Assembly: GCA_030830565.1 (NCBI GenBank)
Contig: JAURMR010000035.1
Span: 154,882-218,881, forward strand
Direction: 5' to 3'
Length of the DNA: 64,000 nt
Source of the DNA: Acidimicrobiales bacterium
Lineage (GTDB): Bacteria > Actinomycetota > Acidimicrobiia > Acidimicrobiales > Acidimicrobilacustridaceae
A program made the position numbers and the translations under genes. Each line of letters begins with the position of its first letter. Position 1 is the first letter of the stretch. The notes beneath the pieces were generated by a model, which saw only the letters and a program-made list of their open reading frames with translations, made no database searches and was not told the origin of the DNA. Below are positions 37,408-45,985 of the stretch, piece by piece.

Positions 37408-38970
37408 GTGTCCAACGATTCCCCACCTCTGGGGTCCCCCTTTGATCGTCGGCGCTTCCTTGTCATAGGTGGAGCTGGCCTTGTCGCGGCAGCTGCCGTT
37501 GCTGCGGGGTGTTCGTCGAGCTCAAGTTCATCGAATAGCTCGATCAACGTCAAAGAACCTAAGAAAATCGCCCCACCCAAGTTGGACGAGTCGTATCAAC
37601 CTCCCCCCTCTTCGACACTTTTTGATACCGCGATCATTGGTGGTCGTGTCATGGATCCCGCTACCGGCTATGACGCCATCGCCAACGTTGGTCTCATCGG
37701 CAGCCGCATTGCACTCATCACCACTGACGACATCAACGGCAAGGCCACAGTTGACGCGAGCAATTTGGTCGTCGCCCCTGGCTTCATCGATGTCCTTTCC
37801 TACGAGCCGAATTCCTATGGCGTTTGGTACAAACTCGGCGACGGCGTCACCACCAACCTCGGAATGCACGGGATCAAGACCCCGGTCGATGCCAAAGGGT
37901 TCTTCTCGGGCTACACCGGAAAGAACGCACCCCCCATCAATTTCGGTGGCGCATTTTCGGATCAGTGGTACCGCGATTCGATCGGCGTTAAGTCGACTGC
38001 AACTCCAACGCAGCTCTCACGATTGAGTGATGACCTCAACAAACAACTCGACGCCGGATGGATCGGTCTGTCGATCGATCCTGAATATGCGCCATCGATC
38101 AACTTCAACGAATACGTCGCATTGGCACAGGTCGCAAAGCAAGCCGAAATGCCGATGTTCACTCATATTCGTTATTCGTCACCCGGCCCAGCAGGCAAGA
38201 GTTCGCTCGACGCAATCGACGAAGTACTGAACGTTGCTCGCGAAACTGGTGTTTCGTTACATATTGATCACATTCCCTCCATGGCGACGCACGTGATGCC
38301 CGAGGCCATCGCCAAGATCGACTCCGCCCGCAACGAGGGTCTCGATGTCACCGGCTGCTTCTACCCTTACACCTTCTGGGGCACCTACCTCGGCTCAGCG
38401 CGCTTTGCCGGTGACTGGCAATCACGATTCCGCATTTCCTACAACGACCTCCAGGTTGCAGGAACATCGGAGCGTCTGACACCTGAGACGTTCAAGAAGT
38501 ACCAAGCACAAAACAAGCTCGTTGTTGCTTATGCGATCCCACAAGAAGACGTGAACGCTGCGATCAGCGCGCCATGGTCAATGGTTGGGTCTGACGCGAT
38601 CCCTGAATCATCGAACAACAACCATCCTCGCGGTGCCGGCTGTTTCTCTCGTTTGCTCGGCCCGTACGTGCGCGACATGGGCATCTTGTCGCTCATGGAC
38701 GCGCTCGCGAAGTGCACGATCCTCCCGGCCAAGCGACTTGATACTCGGGTGCCGATGCTGGCCCGCAAAGGTCGAATGCAAATGGACGCTGATGCGGACA
38801 TCACGATTTTCGATCCGACGACAATCGCCGATACTTCAACGGTCGAGAAGCCCGCGCAGATGTCTCAGGGAATTTCCTACGTATTCGTTTCCGGTGCCAT
38901 TGCGAAAGATCCGGCCGGCGTGAAGCGTGAGAGTCGCGGTGGGCAGGCAATCACCGGACAACCTGCCTGA
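37408..38970 (+). CDS. secreted/lipoprotein amidohydrolase (D-aminoacylase-like) with altered metal site
   Basis: RRRFLVIGGAGLVAAAAVAAGCSSSS Tat-lipoprotein-like signal; TAIIGGRVMDPATGYDAIANVGLIGSRIALI; VVAPGFIDVLSYEPN; PMFTHIRYSS; LHIDHIPS; VGSDAIPE. Confidence 0.85.
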   Translation: MSNDSPPLGSPFDRRRFLVIGGAGLVAAAAVAAGCSSSSSSSNSSINVKEPKKIAPPKLDESYQPPPSSTLFDTAIIGGRVMDPATGYDAIANVGLIGSRIALITTDDINGKATVDASNLVVAPGFIDVLSYEPNSYGVWYKLGDGVTTNLGMHGIKTPVDAKGFFSGYTGKNAPPINFGGAFSDQWYRDSIGVKSTATPTQLSRLSDDLNKQLDAGWIGLSIDPEYAPSINFNEYVALAQVAKQAEMPMFTHIRYSSPGPAGKSSLDAIDEVLNVARETGVSLHIDHIPSMATHVMPEAIAKIDSARNEGLDVTGCFYPYTFWGTYLGSARFAGDWQSRFRISYNDLQVAGTSERLTPETFKKYQAQNKLVVAYAIPQEDVNAAISAPWSMVGSDAIPESSNNNHPRGAGCFSRLLGPYVRDMGILSLMDALAKCTILPAKRLDTRVPMLARKGRMQMDADADITIFDPTTIADTSTVEKPAQMSQGISYVFVSGAIAKDPAGVKRESRGGQAITGQPA

Positions 38971-39100
38971 ACGCGTCGCCACGCCGAAAAGCATCTGGAC
39001 CAAGTTTCAGAAATGGACACCCTTTAGTCATCTGCCGTTCAGATAGTTATGGTTCATGGACTATTGTGCGTAAATAACTTTTCTTCTTCTGAATCGGACG

Positions 39101-40372
39101 ATGGCTCCGGTTCCGAAAAGGCGGGAGTCGTCCATGGTGAAAGTCAGTCGTCAACGGTCAGCGGAATTACGGATCGAACTGCTTGATGCCGCCGCCGCCG
39201 AACTTCGCCGTGTCGGTTATGACGCAATGGCCCTTACCGCAGTCGCCGGAAATTGCGGTTTAGCCACAAGCGCGATCTACAACCGCTTCCCCACCAAAGA
39301 AGCTCTTGTTGAAGCACTCATTGTGGAGCGCCTCGAGCCCAAGCTCGGTGCACAGTCGGATGCCGAGACGATTGCGTTCTGGTCGGGGTCTTCAGAACCA
39401 CCCAAGCTTGATTTCGAACAGCTCGGAGTGATCTCAGAATTGCTCCTCGCCGCGCGCCACACACCATCGCTTCACGATTCTGTGTACGGGTTCATTCGAC
39501 GTCGGGCTGATATCGCGCTCGCCGAACGAGAGAAAGCAGTCGTTCGTGGAGAGGCGCGCGATGGCCAAGACCCTCGTGTTCAGGTGCTTATGCGCGCGGC
39601 GAGTTGGATCGGGGGCTATATCTGCGGGTTGGCAAGCGCACCGCCAAAGCGCGGCCTCAAGGCCATCAACGAGCTCATGCGCATCACCGTCACAAACCTG
39701 CCCTACACAACTCCGTTACCAACAGAACCACGTTCGAAGCCTCGTGTTGCTCCCCCAGCACCCACGCTTGAGAACCACAACCATGATGAGATCTGCGCTG
39801 CCCTTGTCGACGCAGCCGCTGAAATTTTTGCGTCCAGGGGATACGAAGCCGCCGCAGTCGCCGATATCTCGCGTCGAGCCGGTCTCACGACCGGTGCTAT
39901 CTACAACCGATTCTCTGGAAAAGCCGGCCTCATGAATGAAGTCATCATCAGCGAGATCAGCCCCGACGCACAGACCAACAGTTTCGATCTTGTCGGAGCG
40001 CTTGCTACCTCGACCGAACGTTCCGCCTCGGCTCTTGACGTAGTTATTGAGCGATTCAACGACGATGCCGATAAGCGCAAGCGCGGTCTTCGCCTTGCAG
40101 CTCGCGACGCAGCAAGGCACGAACCCGAAGTCGCTGCAGTTGTCGGACCGATCCAGGACGTCACGCTTGTCGGAATGGCCAATTTCGTCCGTAACGCCCA
40201 AGACGAGGGTCTGATCCGCTCCGATATCGACCCCGAAGCAGCAGTGTGGTGGATCATCGTGAATCCACTTGGCATCAGCCTTCTTCGGGGCGCCTTTCCC
40301 GAACTCGAGATCAACGATTGGGCTCCGTCCTATGCGGTAGCAATGGAAATCCTTCGCACCCAGCCTGCGTAA
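39101..40372 (+). CDS. double TetR-family transcriptional regulator (two TetR units in one chain), copy 1
   Basis: HTH1: LLDAAAAELRRVGYDAMALTAVAGNCGLATSAIYNRFPTKEALVEALI; HTH2: LVDAAAEIFASRGYEAAAVADISRRAGLTTGAIYNRFSGKAGLMNEVI. Confidence 0.9.
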   Translation: MAPVPKRRESSMVKVSRQRSAELRIELLDAAAAELRRVGYDAMALTAVAGNCGLATSAIYNRFPTKEALVEALIVERLEPKLGAQSDAETIAFWSGSSEPPKLDFEQLGVISELLLAARHTPSLHDSVYGFIRRRADIALAEREKAVVRGEARDGQDPRVQVLMRAASWIGGYICGLASAPPKRGLKAINELMRITVTNLPYTTPLPTEPRSKPRVAPPAPTLENHNHDEICAALVDAAAEIFASRGYEAAAVADISRRAGLTTGAIYNRFSGKAGLMNEVIISEISPDAQTNSFDLVGALATSTERSASALDVVIERFNDDADKRKRGLRLAARDAARHEPEVAAVVGPIQDVTLVGMANFVRNAQDEGLIRSDIDPEAAVWWIIVNPLGISLLRGAFPELEINDWAPSYAVAMEILRTQPA

Positions 40373-40433
40373 TCAACGTCTCGATTCAGTCAACTCAAGG
40401 GCGAAGAGCAACCACTCACGGTAGTTTCCGGAG

Positions 40434-41885
40434 ATGGCTCAACCCAACGAACTTTCCCGTCTCGACGCCACCGCACAGGCCGAGCTCATACGCACTCGTG
40501 CCGCTTCACCGGTCGAACTTATTGATGCAGCGATCGCACGCATCGAAGCAACCAATCCGAAACTGAATGCCGTCATTCACGAGCGTTTTGAAAAAGCGCG
40601 CGACGAAGCCGCAAACCCCCTCCCCGATGGTTACTTCACCGGTGTCCCGTTTCTTCTAAAGGATCTCGAAACGCGAAGCCTCGGCGATCCGCATCATGCT
40701 GGAACTACCTTCCTCAAGAACGCAAACTTCATTTCTGACCGCGACGACTACATCACCTCGCGTTTCAGAGCGGCTGGACTCGTTTTCGTCGGACGAACCA
40801 ATACGCCCGAGTTCGGAACGACGATCACCACAGAACCTGAATCCCACGGCGCTGCGCTCAATCCGTGGAACACCGCTCATTCGACGGGTGGCTCTTCAGG
40901 GGGCTCCGCCGCCGCAGTAGCGTCGCTCATGGTTCCTGCGGCGCATGCAAGTGACGGCGGTGGATCGATTCGCATCCCCGCAAGTGAGTGCGGACTCGTC
41001 GGCCTCAAGCCAACTCGCGGACGCACGCCACTTGGCCCGGAAATCAGCGATTCCTGGGCGGGTGCAACCGCCAACGGCGTGGTCACTCGATCAGTGCGCG
41101 ACACCGCGGCACTACTTGACGCAATTTCTGGGCCCATGCCCGGTGACTTTTATGCTGCGCCGGCTCTTCCAGGACCACTTGCCTCCGAGGTCGGCTGCGA
41201 TCCAGGTTCGCTTCGGATCGGCGTACTTGATCATCCGCTACTTCCCGGAACTGATGCATCGCCAGAAATGCGCAGCGCAATTTCCTTCGCTGTTTCGCTC
41301 CTCGAACAACTCGGACACAAAACCGAAGATTCGTACCCCCAAGCAATGGGCGATGCACAGTTTACCGATGCGTTCACAACGGTGGTTGCAGCCCATGTTG
41401 CCCACGACCTTGACGCTTGGGGTCGAATCCTCGGTCGCGACATCACCGATGTTGATGTGGAAGAACGAAATTGGATGTTCGCAGCCATTGGTCGATCATT
41501 CAGCGCGCCGCAGTATCTTGACGCCATCTACTGGCAACAGGAATGGTCGCGTCGAATGGCGACGTGGTGGAAGAACGAGTTCAATTCGAATGGTTTCGAC
41601 ATTCTTTGCTGCCCCGTCATTAACGGAACACCCCCAGAAATCGGGTGGTTGAGTGATCCGATCGAAGGGCTTGGGCGAGTGACTTCACTCATGCAGTACA
41701 CCGCTCAGTTCAATGTCACCGGCCAGCCTGCGATTTCCCTTCCACTTTGGTGGTCCGAATCAGGGCTGCCTGTTGGCATTCAATTTGTGGCGCCATTCGG
41801 CCGAGAAGATCTCCTCATTCGGCTCGCTTCCCAACTTGAAGGTGCCTGCAGTTGGCACGACCGCGTGCCCGCAGTCCACTCATAG
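40434..41885 (+). CDS. amidase-signature family amidase (6-aminohexanoate-cyclic-dimer hydrolase/GatA-like)
   Basis: [75 protein letters not shown]. Confidence 0.93.
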   Translation: MAQPNELSRLDATAQAELIRTRAASPVELIDAAIARIEATNPKLNAVIHERFEKARDEAANPLPDGYFTGVPFLLKDLETRSLGDPHHAGTTFLKNANFISDRDDYITSRFRAAGLVFVGRTNTPEFGTTITTEPESHGAALNPWNTAHSTGGSSGGSAAAVASLMVPAAHASDGGGSIRIPASECGLVGLKPTRGRTPLGPEISDSWAGATANGVVTRSVRDTAALLDAISGPMPGDFYAAPALPGPLASEVGCDPGSLRIGVLDHPLLPGTDASPEMRSAISFAVSLLEQLGHKTEDSYPQAMGDAQFTDAFTTVVAAHVAHDLDAWGRILGRDITDVDVEERNWMFAAIGRSFSAPQYLDAIYWQQEWSRRMATWWKNEFNSNGFDILCCPVINGTPPEIGWLSDPIEGLGRVTSLMQYTAQFNVTGQPAISLPLWWSESGLPVGIQFVAPFGREDLLIRLASQLEGACSWHDRVPAVHS

Positions 41886-41980
41886 AACACTGAGACCTGC
41901 TTACAACCAGCTGCGCCAGCGTAAAAGTGTTCCGAACCTAGGATGAAGTGGATTTCACCTTCGACGTTGCGGGACCAGCT

Positions 41981-43213
41981 ATGAAAATCTCGAAAGAGCG
42001 CTCTGCCGAAATTCGCCGAGAACTCCTTGATTCCACTGCGAAAGAAATTCTCCAAGTCGGTTTTTCCTCAATCACCATGGCGCAAATCGCCAGCAATTGC
42101 GATATCGCTGTCAGCACAATCACGAACCGATTCCGCGACAAATTCGAACTCATTGATGCACTGGTCGCGGAAGTCATTGAACCCGAACTCGGTCAGCAGT
42201 TTGACGCGCAAACTCGCGCATTTTGGTCAGGCGAAACGCAACTCCCCACTTTCAACCAAGATCAGATGGGTGTCATCAGCGAACTCACTCTCGCCGCAAC
42301 TCACACCCCCCAATTGCGTCCCATTATCGGGCCTTTTCTCACCGCCCGCGCCACGGCCGGAGCACTCGCTCGCGATGAAGCTGCCGCTGTGGGCCTCGCG
42401 CGCCCTGAGCTTGATCCCAACGGACAGCTGTTCTTTCAATTAGCAACATCCATCGGTCACTACATTGCATCACTGACCTCAACGGCACCGCAGAATGTTC
42501 GCGTTCAGATCAACGAACTCATCCGACTTACGTTGCTTGACCTGCCGCTGGCGTCCGGGCTGTCACCGTCGAATGTCCGCACGCCTCGGGCCGTTCCTGC
42601 ACTGCCCGAACGCTCCGAGCCGCTTGACGAAGTGGGCAAGACACTGATCGATTCTGCCCGTACAACATTCTCAAAGCAGGGCTACGAGGGTTCCAATCTT
42701 CAGGAAATCGCTCGAGCAACTGGTCACACCACTGGCGCGATTTATTCGCGATTCACTGGCAAGGCCGACCTCATGCGCACCCTCGTCCTCGAATCTGTCG
42801 CGCCAAGTTCGCTTTCCTCGTTCAATGCAACCCGCTCACTCATCGAATCGCTCGGAAGCCTCACCGATGAAAGCCTCGGCAACTACCTCGCTCGGCTGAA
42901 TTCCGATTCTCTCGCCGAGGAACGCGCCTTACGCCTTGTGGCTCGCGATGCCGCCCGTCGCGAATCGGCGATTGCTGAGGTAGTAGGTCCACTTCAGGAC
43001 ATTCACCTTGCGCTTCTCGCAGACGTCTTTCGGAATCACATCGAATCCGGCCTCCTCCGGGCTGATCTCGACCCCGAAAGTTTGGCGTGGTGGATGGTGA
43101 GCTTTCCGGTTGCCGTCAATCTTCTCGGTGACGTCTTCCCCGAGTCGCATCCGATCGATTGGTTGTCGTTGCTCACGGTTACGAATCGAGCGCTGATGAC
43201 CCACCCCCAATGA
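41981..43213 (+). CDS. double TetR-family transcriptional regulator, copy 2
   Basis: HTH1: LLDSTAKEILQVGFSSITMAQIASNCDIAVSTITNRFRDKFELIDALV; HTH2: LIDSARTTFSKQGYEGSNLQEIARATGHTTGAIYSRFTGKADLMRTLV; alternative GTG start at 41948. Confidence 0.9.
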   Translation: MKISKERSAEIRRELLDSTAKEILQVGFSSITMAQIASNCDIAVSTITNRFRDKFELIDALVAEVIEPELGQQFDAQTRAFWSGETQLPTFNQDQMGVISELTLAATHTPQLRPIIGPFLTARATAGALARDEAAAVGLARPELDPNGQLFFQLATSIGHYIASLTSTAPQNVRVQINELIRLTLLDLPLASGLSPSNVRTPRAVPALPERSEPLDEVGKTLIDSARTTFSKQGYEGSNLQEIARATGHTTGAIYSRFTGKADLMRTLVLESVAPSSLSSFNATRSLIESLGSLTDESLGNYLARLNSDSLAEERALRLVARDAARRESAIAEVVGPLQDIHLALLADVFRNHIESGLLRADLDPESLAWWMVSFPVAVNLLGDVFPESHPIDWLSLLTVTNRALMTHPQ

Positions 43214-43244
43214 ACCGCTGCAAAGAGTTCGCCACAGAACGCAG

Positions 43245-43279
43245 AACGGCCCGGCACCCTTTGTGGAGGCCGGGCCGTT
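43245..43279. terminator. stem-loop between convergent genes
   Basis: AACGGCCCGGC...GCCGGGCCGTT, perfect 11-bp stem. Confidence 0.8.
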
Positions 43280-43303
43280 GGCGTTTTCGACAGAGGATCG
43301 AAC

Positions 43304-44059
43304 CTAGTAAGCGCGAGCTTCTTCTGGTTCTTCGTCAAGGATGCTGTCCGATGGACTAAGGAATCGCCACACCAAACCGGCGATGACAGCACCAAGAATC
43401 GGTGCAACCCAGAACAGCCAAAGCTGACCAAGTGCCCATCCACCTTGAACAACAGCGGGGCCAGTCGAACGAGCCGGGTTTACTGACGTGTTGGTCACTG
43501 GAATCGAAATCAGATGGATGAGAACAAGTGCGAAACCGATCGCCATGGGAGCTGCAGCTCCAACAGCCTTCTTCGCGGTCGAACCAAGAATCACAAACAG
43601 GAAACCTGCGGTCAACACAATTTCGGCGATGAGACCAGCGGCGAGATTGAACCCACCTGGTGAATGCTCGCCGTAACCGTTTGCTGCGAGTCCATCAACC
43701 TTGAGGTCGAAACCTGCGCGACCCGACGCAATCGCCCACACCGCAAGCGCAGCAAGAATTGCGCCGATGACCTGAACGATGACGTAGGGAAGAACTTCCT
43801 TCGTGGGGAAACGCTTTGAGACCCACAATCCAATTGTAACTGCAGGGTTGAAGTGACCACCCGAGATGTGGCCAACCGCGTACGCCATTGTCAGAACGGT
43901 GAGACCGAATGCGAACGACACGCCGACGAGACCGATACCAAGGAACGGTCCCTGAAGGTCGGCGCCGAACTTCGCCGCGAGTACTGCGCTGCCGCAGCCA
44001 CCAAGAACGAGCCAGAACGTGCCGATCGCTTCGGCAATGAGCTTCTTGCCCATGTCCAT
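43304..44059 (-). CDS. aquaporin (MIP family, AqpZ-like)
   Basis: [33 protein letters not shown]; two NPA boxes [13 protein letters not shown] and [13 protein letters not shown]. Confidence 0.93.
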   Translation of the reverse strand: MDMGKKLIAEAIGTFWLVLGGCGSAVLAAKFGADLQGPFLGIGLVGVSFAFGLTVLTMAYAVGHISGGHFNPAVTIGLWVSKRFPTKEVLPYVIVQVIGAILAALAVWAIASGRAGFDLKVDGLAANGYGEHSPGGFNLAAGLIAEIVLTAGFLFVILGSTAKKAVGAAAPMAIGFALVLIHLISIPVTNTSVNPARSTGPAVVQGGWALGQLWLFWVAPILGAVIAGLVWRFLSPSDSILDEEPEEARAY

Positions 44060-44219
44060 AGATTCCCCCTGGGGTGAAAAGAATCGCCGGAACTCGACGA
44101 CGCAGAAAACGGTAGAAGGCAGGCGCGCGCAAACGGTGGATGGACCCGAGTCATTCGACCGCAAGAAGAAGGTCTTTCAAGGGATGAATCGCCCATAGGA
44201 GTCGTGGCAGGCTCATTCC

Positions 44220-45017
44220 GTGACTCTCGAACTTCCCCTCGCTACTGACCTCCGCACCCTGCTCACTCTCGATGCGGTCAGCCCCGATGCATTCATCGCA
44301 CCCAGTGCCCACACCGGCTGGGGCCGCATCTACGGAGGCCAGGCAATCGCGCAGGCTCTTCGTGCTGCATCACTCACGGTTGACGAATCGCAAATTCCTC
44401 ACTCGATGCATGCGTATTACGTGCGCCAGGGTGATGAAGCAGCACCAGTTCTTTATGAGGTGCAACGAATTCGCGATGGACGTTCGTTCTCTACTCGTCA
44501 GGTCATTGCCTCACAGTCGGGTGGAGCGATCCTCAATTGCATCGCGAGCTTTCATACGCCCGAAGAAAGTGAAGAACGGGAAGCAACGTTTCTTCCTACA
44601 GATGCTCCTCAACCCGACCACGTCGAAGACGAAGAAACGCCGCTTTTCTTTCAAACACGCGCACAGCGCGACAGCCATGGCATGGCCACGCTTGCGTGGA
44701 TGCGCGCCGATGAATCCTTCGGAGACGATCCCGTCCTGAACGCGTGCGCACTTGCCTACCTTTCAGATGAACATCTTCTTGGCGCGGCGCTCACAGGCCA
44801 CAGCCTCATCGGTGATTTCGAAAAGCTGATGACCGCGAGTCTTGATCACGCGCTTTGGTTCCATCGTCCGCTTCGAGTCGATGATTGGCTTTGCTTCACG
44901 CTTGACGGCCAAGGAATGTCCGATGCACGAGGACTATCGATCGCTCGCGTCTTTGATCATTCGGGGAAACACGTCGCAACTGCAGCTCAAGAGGCGCTGG
45001 GCCGTCCTCGTCGCTGA
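44220..45017 (+). CDS. acyl-CoA thioesterase II (TesB-like)
   Basis: HTGWGRIYGGQAIAQALRAASLTVDESQIPHSMHAYYVRQGDEAAPVLYEVQRIRDGRSFSTRQV; LDHALWFHRPLRVDDWLCF. Confidence 0.92.
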   Translation: MTLELPLATDLRTLLTLDAVSPDAFIAPSAHTGWGRIYGGQAIAQALRAASLTVDESQIPHSMHAYYVRQGDEAAPVLYEVQRIRDGRSFSTRQVIASQSGGAILNCIASFHTPEESEEREATFLPTDAPQPDHVEDEETPLFFQTRAQRDSHGMATLAWMRADESFGDDPVLNACALAYLSDEHLLGAALTGHSLIGDFEKLMTASLDHALWFHRPLRVDDWLCFTLDGQGMSDARGLSIARVFDHSGKHVATAAQEALGRPRR

Positions 45018-45095
45018 GTCGTTCGCTCAAATTCACCCGATATTTAGGAAAGTCGCCTGCGGGGTCGGGTGATTCTGTGCCATCGTCATGGGGTC

Positions 45096-45749
45096 ATGCC
45101 TGATGATTCCGCACGCACCCAAGAGTTCGACGCCAACGCCGCTGGACCAATGACCCCCCCGCCAGCCACCGGCATGGGAACAGAACGTCCCGAGGAAGTT
45201 CCGCCCACCGGCGGGCCTATTGCCCTCGAGCGCACCTTCGCCTTCATCGACATCTGCGGATTTACCGCCCTCACGGAGCGTCATGGTCCTCGCCGAGCAG
45301 TGCGCGCGCTTGAGGTCTTCAGAACATTGGTGAAGGAAGTTGCCGGTCGCCGTGGTGTGCGCGTCGCCAAATGGTTGGGCGACGGTGTCCTCCTCGTTGG
45401 CGTGAAGCCAGGACCAATCGTGGCAACTGTTGCCGAAATGACAGGCCGCTTCGAATCGTTCGCCATTGATCTTCGTGCCGGCGTAGCCAGCGGCACCGCT
45501 CTTTTGTTCGACGGTGACGATTACATCGGTCGACCAGTGAATCTCGCAGCACGATTGTGCGACGAAGCTGAACCCGGCCAACTCCTTGCCCACCCGTCAG
45601 CTCTCAATGGCGTTCCTGACTGGGTCGATATCGGGCCACCAAGCGAGGTTTCCGTGCGTGGCGTTGGGCCCATCGAAGGGGTTCGACCCCTTCGACCGGC
45701 TGCCGATGTGCAGTTCCCGCCGGAACCAAACCGCGATTCAGAACTCTGA
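45096..45749 (+). CDS. short class III adenylate/guanylate cyclase domain protein
   Basis: ERTFAFIDICGFTALTERHGPRRAVRALEVFRTLVKEVAGRRGVRVAKWLGDGVLLVG; YIGRPVNLAARLCDEAEPGQLLAH. Confidence 0.88.
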   Translation: MPDDSARTQEFDANAAGPMTPPPATGMGTERPEEVPPTGGPIALERTFAFIDICGFTALTERHGPRRAVRALEVFRTLVKEVAGRRGVRVAKWLGDGVLLVGVKPGPIVATVAEMTGRFESFAIDLRAGVASGTALLFDGDDYIGRPVNLAARLCDEAEPGQLLAHPSALNGVPDWVDIGPPSEVSVRGVGPIEGVRPLRPAADVQFPPEPNRDSEL

Positions 45750-45861
45750 GGCAAAGAATTCCTCGCACGCAACTCATGAGTGCGGCTTGGTGCCGGAACT
45801 TGGCCTCCCGCTATGCTCATCCGGCTGCCGAGGCTCGGCCCGTCAGCACAGCGTGACACCG

Positions 45862-45937
45862 GCCCCCATCGTCTAGCGGCCTAGGACACCACCCTCTCAA
45901 GGTGGCGGCACGGGTTCAAATCCCGTTGGGGGTGCCA
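45862..45937 (+). tRNA. tRNA-Glu (anticodon CTC), CCA encoded
   Basis: GCCCCCATCGTCTAGCGGCCTAGGACACCACCCTCTCAAGGTGGCGGCACGGGTTCAAATCCCGTTGGGGGTGCCA; cloverleaf with CCACC-CTCTCAA-GGTGG anticodon arm. Confidence 0.95.
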
Positions 45938-45985
45938 TGCGATCCAAGCGCGACACCGTCAGTGCACATCTGCATTATTGTGCAG

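Noticed and set aside
39043-39064. ATAGT...ACTAT inverted repeat before the first double-TetR gene as an operator
   Set aside because: Arms are only 5 bp in a locally AT-richer promoter stretch; too weak to call without comparative data.
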